Source: Daedaleopsis sinensis (taxonomy: Eukaryota > Basidiomycota > Agaricomycetes > Polyporales > Polyporaceae). From it: DNA of 64,000 nucleotides. Below the pieces are notes generated by a model, which was not told where the DNA came from, ran no database searches, and saw only the letters and a list, made by a program, of their open reading frames with translations. The stretch lies in the NCBI GenBank assembly GCA_033807695.1, contig CM066310.1, positions 930,001 through 994,000 on the forward strand. The letters are read 5' to 3'. The position numbers were made by a program, and so were the translations under genes. This document shows positions 58,401 to 64,000 of this stretch, piece by piece (within the stretch, counting starts at the first letter, position 1; every line of letters begins with the position of its first letter).

Positions 58401-61189
58401 GTGAGACAGTAGATAGGAAGAGAGGCAGGCAACGACGATGAGTATACGCGAACGGAATCGGGGTCAGAGTCCACAGTCACGACAGGGTGGATCGGCAGAT
58501 CGCGGAGGAGTACTTGTTGGGTCTTCGAGAGGCGGGTTCCCATGGTACGCACGAAGCAGCTCGACAAGTGCGCCCGAAGGACGTTCGCAGTGGCCTCGCC
58601 GAAGGAGCGAGTCGGCTGGAGAACTTGCAGAAGGTCCGAAGCACTCGATGCAGACTTCAGGAGTCTGGGCCGATGCTGCTCAAAGAAAACAGGGGAGATA
58701 GATGGGTGCAGGAAGGATATTCCGAGATGAGAGAGAGCGTCGCGCGTGAGATTGTCTAGTAGTTCGTGCGGGTAGAAAAAGACGGGATCCTGGGTCGTCC
58801 GCAGCTCGTCTGCCGTCGTCGGCAACAGAGGCATGGTACGTGTAGCTTGCAGGAGCTCGTCGGAAAAAGGGCATATAGCAATCCATTCCCAGAAAATACC
58901 GAGCCATTGACACGTCTGTTCCCAAGGCCAGACGGAGAACTGACTGCAGGCAGCTTGAATGTATTTCGTAGTCTGAGCACAGTGTAGGGGCACAACGTTC
59001 AGACGGCGACTGCCTTCATTGACCAACAGCGACTTCGCGATTGACGGCAGGTGCTGTAGGGCGACGGCACTGGAATCGAACTGACCAAATAACTCCGCAT
59101 CCGCCTCAGTCAACAGCACGCGCTCTGGCGCTCCGCTTCCCTTCGCTAGCAGAGGTACGATGTCGCCGGAGACGAGCGAAAAGACGGGCACGTCGATCAG
59201 ATGATCTAACTGCCCAGTCTGGAGCAAGAATTTGATGATATGGTTGCGCTCGTCCTGCTGCATGGTCGCCATCGTTGCGCTGGTCTGCGAACACATGGTC
59301 AACAAACTGACTGGAAAAAGAGCGACAATATGGGCCTACCATAAGCTTCGGACGAGCCGACTCCGGCGTCAAGATGCGTTGCGGCTGTAGTTTTACGAGG
59401 AGAATACCGACACGTGCAGGAGGAAGCATGAGGACAACACCAGCCTTCACGAGCATCCTGAGCTGCTTCGCATCGTCGGTGTCTCGGGCGATTAGGACGA
59501 CATCCATGGAGGTGTATGCATCAGCAACGGCGAAGTTAGCTGAGTCGGATAGCACTGGCCAGATGACGGCGTAGCGTGCCAGAGCAAGCTCTACGACGTT
59601 GTGAAGGAGCGGGGTCCAGTACTTCGCGTCGCCGCTTGTGATACGGTCCTGGAGAGGTGGAAGCATGTTGTACACGTTTAGCGGTAGGCCACCAGCTGCG
59701 GCGGATTCGAGCAGCACAAGCCATGCACGTGGGATGAAGGTCGAAAAGAGGAGTTGATTCCAAGCGACGGCGAGGCTGGAGTAGATTGAAGTTAGCTCTA
59801 CAGCTCTACGAGATGCTCTGACAAGAGGCAGGATAACATGTTACGTACGCGTCCGCAGTTCCAGCCAACACAGTTTCCGATGGGTTTCGCATATTCTGGC
59901 GAGAGTCTGTGAGGGAGAAAACGCCGTGGATGTGACACGGGAAGCCGGTCTCAAGAGGAAGAGGGAGAAAAGTGAAGAGGCGTCCGTTCGACATCGCCTT
60001 GTGACCATCTAACGCAGGAAAGGCGATTGAGAGGTTCGGCCTCAGTTTCTCTCTCGCGATCTCTGCGCGAACGCGCTCACGATCGTTCCCAAACACGTCG
60101 GAAAGGCGGTCGACACACTCGTCGATGGGGAAGGATGTTTGGATCATCACCCATTCGCATAAATCGACGGCGGTCGCAGGTCGCACCGAGGGATTGTATG
60201 TCAATGATATCTTACGGGTTTCGAGCTTGAAGGCGCCCGATGGATCGGTGTGAACTGGGAGCGGACGCGGTTGGGAGCTGGTAGCAGCAGTAGCGAGAAG
60301 AGTCTCTTGTCCGTACTCATCTATCTCCCGAATTTCAATGTATGTGAGATGCGTGAGGAAGAGCATGATCATATGGAGCTCCTGCTGTATAAAGTCGACG
60401 AGCAGATCGTGAATCTTGCTAGGACTTGGCTTGTCCGTACTGATGCGGCTCTGAGCGCTGGGGGAGCGCAAGGCGAGGCGTACCACGGTGCCCGGGAATT
60501 CTTTGATCGTGCCGTCGCCAACGATGGAGCGGAAGGGAGCTAGCTGATCTTCATAGCATGAGGCCATGTCATCCAGCGACTCTTTCCAACCACCATGCTC
60601 GAACGCCCAACGATGGGGATCGAACATGACGAATTGGTTCCCAGACAGGTATTGGGGATTGTCAGTCAACTATGGGCGTGCATGAATGATGACAGGAATC
60701 GCCTCAATGGGAGATATGAACGGGAGCAAGCTCACATGGTAATACGCACGGGAGCCCAGGCCGTGCTTGCCGATTTTCCTGAAAAGATTGTTGAGAGGTA
60801 AGTTCAATATAACATTGCAGCACGCACTCCGTATCGGCAATCTTGGATGATTGACTGACGGTCCGGATTGCGTGCCAGTCGGCCTCGGAAAATGTGGTGT
60901 CGTTGTAGGCTAACAGAGCCGGTCCTTGTATATCCGCCAAAGCTGGCCGGATGAGCGCAGAACGGGGGTGCTGGCGGTAGTCCAAAACGAAGATCTATTA
61001 CAAGTAGGAATTTCCTCGTCAATACGAACTATCATCCTTAGGAGACACAGCAATACTCACCTGCTTTCTCGCTTTGGCATCATCGGAGTTTTGTATGATC
61101 TCACGGAAGAGACCTATCCCAAAAGGATAGCGTCGGAGGATGGAGGCGAGATTTGCGGTCAGGTCGACCTGCTCGCCGAAATCTGACAT
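52489..61189 (-). CDS. Sacsin-like GHKL-ATPase/BTB giant protein (complete copy A)
   Basis: Twelve exons: 61189-61061, 60994-60828, 60778-60736, 60669-59849, 59775-59340, 59284-56597, 56544-56432, 56375-56303, 56250-53551, 53496-52881, 52817-52665 and 52595-52489. They join in phase to 2681 aa. The N-terminus MSDFGEQVDLTANLASILRR leads into REIIQNSDDAKARKQ, the Bergerat-type N box of sacsin/Hsp90-like ATPases. It is followed by TFSEADWHAIRTV and KIGKHGLGSRAYYH. A second such module lies near residues 1330-1490 (NEFLANATDAGATTFNLMLD, NDIRGICRIG, GRFGLGALSFYHF, then TMIRLPLRT). A C-terminal BTB/POZ domain (VLTDVNFMVAG, LYAHRNVLAAASEYF) begins near residue 2500. Sacsin relatives are chaperone-like; the fungal BTB form probably bridges a client and a BTB partner, which is inference. 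No signal peptide or membrane helix. Confidence 0.88.
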
Positions 61190-61652
61190 GGTCAAACAAA
61201 ACGGAGGGCAGATAGATGAAAGGTGGTTCACTATAACCTAGACTTCTTATAAGGGGTCCAAGGACACGAGGTCGCGCCAGAACAGCCATACACGTGTTCA
61301 GCCGCTGAGCAGCATTACCGCAGCATTACCGCAGCACCAGAAAGAGATTCCATTAGACGACAATGAAAGATGACAGCGGCCAATAACGCACCTCTATCTC
61401 ACACACCGAAACTTCGGACGGCAGGTCAACTCGAGAAGATGATAACTTACAGGAATAAAGGAACTGTTCGTAGCTCTTGACGGCCAGCTAGGACGAAACG
61501 TTTCTTACGACGCAACTCGTTCCGCACAAGATGGGGGAAGTAGTGTCAAAGAAGATGCTGTCCTCATCTAGGTATGCATTGGACGTCCGCAAAACAGTAC
61601 AAACATGCACTTTTGCTCAGCCATGCTCAGCCAGCATCCAACGATGTACCAC
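61190..61652. other. Upstream region of sacsin-BTB copy A and 3' flank of ATP5
   Basis: No gene is supported. The direct repeat CAGCATTACCG near 61,313-61,335 is the only visible structure. Confidence 0.55.
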
Positions 61653-62400
61653 CTATACGGATTCTGGAGGAGACGTGAGACGCTGCCCATCACAAAGAAG
61701 AGGGTAAAATGCAATAGACGTACGCGAAAGGAGGTTGTTAAGCTTGTTGACACGCGATGCCACGCTGAGGTCAATCGTCTTGTCACCAAAGTCCACCACG
61801 ACACCGCCGAGCACCGTCGGGTTGACCTATACAACGGGGAGATTCGTTCGCAAACCCTTCTACGTGAGCTCAAAGGCACGGTGGACGCACCTTGTTGGTG
61901 ATCTTTAGCGACTTGGCCTGCTGTGCAGCCTGCGACTGCTTGAGGAGGGTCTCCAGACGGGTCTGGATATCCCGGGGGAGGGGCGCGGCACTGGTGATCG
62001 TGACGTTGAGCTCGCCCTTGTAGCCCGCGACGAGCTCGTTGAAGCCCTCTATCACACCCTCGGCTTCGACGAGCCTGCCGTTCTCGGAGAGCACGACGAA
62101 GAGGTTTTTCGTGATGTCCGACACGGGCTCCTTGCCAGCGGCGGCGTACAGCGCGCCGAGGCCCGCCGCGCGGTCCTTCGTAGAGAGCGTGGGGTTGGTG
62201 ATGAACGAGCCGAGCTCGGGCGTGGCCTTGACCGCGGACTGGATCGCGTTCAGCTCGGACTGGACCTTGTTCAGCACCTGGGGCGACTTGTTGAGCGCGG
62301 CGGAGAAGACGGCGCTGGAGTACTTTTGCGCGATGGTGCTCGCCGCGCGGCGTCCGAGACCTGCGGAGAGAGCTGCAGAACGTGCAGAGGCGGCAAACAT
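61653..62400 (-). CDS. ATP5: Mitochondrial ATP synthase subunit 5 (OSCP)
   Basis: Three exons, 62400-61891, 61826-61724 and 61663-61653, give 207 aa. The last exon is 11 nt and, with one base from exon 2, supplies the final QSV and the stop, matching the family's NKLNxLLSQSV-type end. The N-terminus (MFAASARSAALSAGLGRRAA) is Arg/Ala/Ser-rich without acids, as expected of a mitochondrial presequence. Family features are ITNPTLSTKDRAAGL, KNLFVVLSENGRL and NPTVLGGVVVDFGDKTIDLS. OSCP links the F1 head to the peripheral stalk of ATP synthase. Length is close to yeast Atp5 (212 aa). It shares a short divergent promoter with MRM2. Confidence 0.95.
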
Positions 62401-62592
62401 GGCGGCGGTGGGAGGGAAGAGAACAAGAAGAACGACGTGGAAAGACTGCTGGTCGTCGTCCGACGCTTGCTCGTCACCGTCTGCCGGCAATTCCCGCGAA
62501 GCGTCGGCGACGACCGGCATGCACTACAAACGTAGACGCCGGATGAAGGTCGCGCGCGCGTCAACGCGAGACTGACTTGAGCTCTGACGCAA
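62401..62592. promoter_or_regulatory. Bidirectional promoter between ATP5 and MRM2
   Basis: Only 192 bp separate two divergent start codons, both of genes for mitochondrial proteins. Shared regulation is plausible (inference). No clear TATA box is seen on either strand. Confidence 0.6.
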
Positions 62593-63633
62593 ATGGTCTT
62601 CCGGCCCACTCTTCCTCTGCTCTCGCACAAACTACCACCATCGTCGAAAGCATGGCTCGCACGGCAGTATCGCGACCCCTACGTCAAAGCGCGCCTGTCA
62701 CACCCAGAGACCTACCGCTCGCGCTCTGCCTTCAAGCTCATCGAGCTCGACAGCAAATGGAACTTCCTGTCGCGCAAGGACGTGCGCACCGTCGTCGATC
62801 TCGGCGCTGCGCCTGGCGGATGGAGCCAAGTCGCCGCGGGCAAGCTGGGATGGGCGGAGCGTGCCTTGCCCACGATACGTCCCGGGAAGAGTGCGCTGGA
62901 GGCGCTGCCGGCCGGGTTCGGGCTGAAGAAGGAGGCGCAGGAGAAGTCGGTCGCGCGCAGAAAGGGCAAGGGCAAGGCGGAGGACTCAGAATGGAGCGCG
63001 CAGGGTGCGACGGAGGCCGACGATTTCTACGCTGACCTCCTCCAGGACGAGATCGTCGAGCCTCCGGTTGGACGCGGGGCGGTCATTGCTGTCGACCTCC
63101 TCCGCATGGAGCCTTTTCCAGGGGTCCAGACGATGCAGATGGACTTCCTCTCCCCGGACGCCGCGTCGTGCATCTCTACTCTCCTCCGGAATCAGGGCGA
63201 AGGTGAGGGCAAGGCGGACGTCATCCTGTCCGACATGGCAGCCAACTTCACCGGGAACCACACCGCGGACATCGCGTCCAGTCTCCGAATATGCGAGAGT
63301 GTGTTCCATTTTGCGACACACCATCTACGCACTGCGCAGAGCATGGGACGGCCGCATGGCGGAGCACTAGTGTACGTCCCGTGTATCCAAATTCATCCCT
63401 CTTACTACGTCCGACTCATAAGCAGAATTTATCGTAGCATTAAACATTTTGCCCACCCACTGCTCAACCGTTTCCGCAAGAAGCATCTGGATCCCAACTT
63501 CAACAACGTCGTCTTCGAGAAGCCTCCATCGAGTCGTTCGGAGTCTTCCGAAGGCTACTGGGTCTGCTTGGGATGGAAGGGCGTACCTAGGACCCCGGAT
63601 CCGACTCCGGCTCTGAAGTCATGGAAGTCATAA
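62593..63633 (+). CDS. MRM2: Mitochondrial FtsJ-type 2'-O-ribose rRNA methyltransferase
   Basis: Two exons, 62593-63371 and 63438-63633, with a 66-nt intron (GTACGT donor, CGTAG acceptor), give 324 aa, near the 320 aa of yeast Mrm2. YRSRSAFKLIELDSKW supplies the first Lys. VVDLGAAPGGWSQVA is the SAM-binding loop, VILSDMAANFTGNH the catalytic Asp, VIKHFAHPLL the second Lys (formed across the splice) and NNVVFEKPPSSR the Glu of the K-D-K-E tetrad. A charged insert of about 70 residues (100-170) separates motif I from the rest. The enzyme methylates a ribose in the large mitochondrial rRNA. The intron is in phase and stop-free, so it is easily read as coding. Confidence 0.93.
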   Translation: MVFRPTLPLLSHKLPPSSKAWLARQYRDPYVKARLSHPETYRSRSAFKLIELDSKWNFLSRKDVRTVVDLGAAPGGWSQVAAGKLGWAERALPTIRPGKSALEALPAGFGLKKEAQEKSVARRKGKGKAEDSEWSAQGATEADDFYADLLQDEIVEPPVGRGAVIAVDLLRMEPFPGVQTMQMDFLSPDAASCISTLLRNQGEGEGKADVILSDMAANFTGNHTADIASSLRICESVFHFATHHLRTAQSMGRPHGGALVYVPCIQIHPSYYVRLISRIYRSIKHFAHPLLNRFRKKHLDPNFNNVVFEKPPSSRSESSEGYWVCLGWKGVPRTPDPTPALKSWKS

Positions 63634-64000
63634 CTCGCAAAGGCAATCTGCGGCAGAAAGTACACGACTCCGCAGAGTATGTTTCGCGTACGTCTTTGGG
63701 TCGTCCATCCTGACTCGCCCGTTCTGACTATACCCATATATTTAGCGTACCTCCACAAGCGACCGCTTTGTGCTCTGCAATGTCGAGTCATTACTCTACT
63801 ACAGGGTCTAGCACCTCCTTGGTTGGCTGAGGCACTTTGTATCGACGATTAAAGAGCAAACATCGGACCAGCGGAAGGAGGCATTGTCGAACATGCCCAT
63901 GCATGCTGGTCGGTCTGTCCGTGGGTACGAATCCTGCGAGCGAGCGGACGTGACAACGCTACTACCACATCTCCTGATAACTTTGCGACGAGCGATGCAA
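63634..64000. other. 3' flank of MRM2, no gene seen
   Basis: No open frame with a recognisable domain and no RNA gene up to the window end. Confidence 0.55.

Noticed and set aside
59106..59283. Extension of sacsin exon 5 past 59,340
   Set aside because: The frame is open but loses family character; the GTAGGC donor at 59,339 and CGCAG acceptor before 59,284 give a continuous protein.

Overview
The window reads as nuclear DNA of a filamentous basidiomycete, probably an agaricomycete. Genes are split by many short introns (about 50-66 nt, GT..AG with YAG acceptors), GC is fairly high, and the families seen are typical of mushroom-forming fungi: OTT_1508-like deaminases, questin-oxidase-like proteins, Crinkler/RHS-type NTPases, sacsin-BTB giants, F-box proteins and a fungal cyclopropane-fatty-acid synthase. 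All gene calls come from reading translations, splice signals and paralogue comparison by eye; no database search was run.

Layout. 1-9.7 kb: a broken deaminase/questin-oxidase pair, a stray 5' piece of the DnaJ gene whose complete copy lies at 43.3 kb, a P-loop NTPase with a nuclease-like C-terminus, and a second, nearly complete deaminase/questin-oxidase pair. 9.7-16.6 kb: no recognisable gene; dense hexanucleotide microsatellites and degenerate minisatellites. 16.7-19.1 kb: cyclopropane-fatty-acyl-phospholipid synthase in 11 exons. 19.46-24.15 kb: a nest of mobile DNA, namely two tandem 59-bp palindrome-ended units, a 3785-bp pogo/Fot1-like transposon with TA duplications, a roughly 700-bp element with long inverted repeats and a 61-bp hairpin. 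24.15-32.2 kb: gene-poor, with a 373-bp MITE flanked by 8-bp duplications and one F-box gene with an oversized intron. 32.2-36.1 kb: two housekeeping genes on the minus strand, ERG25 (sterol C-4 methyl oxidase) and GPI18/PIG-V (GPI mannosyltransferase 2).

36.7-42.9 kb: questin-oxidase remnants and two tandem deaminase genes that look intact (670 and 654 aa). 43.3-47 kb: a CAJ1/DJP1-type DnaJ protein and cytoplasmic tyrosyl-tRNA synthetase. 47.1-52.3 kb: a sacsin-BTB paralogue truncated at its 5' end and broken by an internal inversion of about 735 bp, followed by a 3' scrap of the tyrosyl-tRNA synthetase gene. 52.5-61.2 kb: the complete sacsin-BTB gene (12 exons, 2681 aa, two GHKL-ATPase-like modules). 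61.6-63.6 kb: a divergent pair of mitochondrial genes, ATP5 (OSCP) and MRM2 (FtsJ-type rRNA methyltransferase), sharing a 192-bp promoter.

The main theme is repeated segmental duplication of accessory genes between stable housekeeping genes. The deaminase and questin-oxidase-like genes lie tail-to-tail and recur as a pair four times, in both orientations; the TyrRS 3' end and sacsin-BTB gene were duplicated in tandem. Copies range from intact to one lesion from intact to scrap, which points to ongoing birth and death. The deaminase, the NTPase/nuclease protein and the sacsin-BTB protein are all of accessory or conflict-type character. That they act together is inference only.
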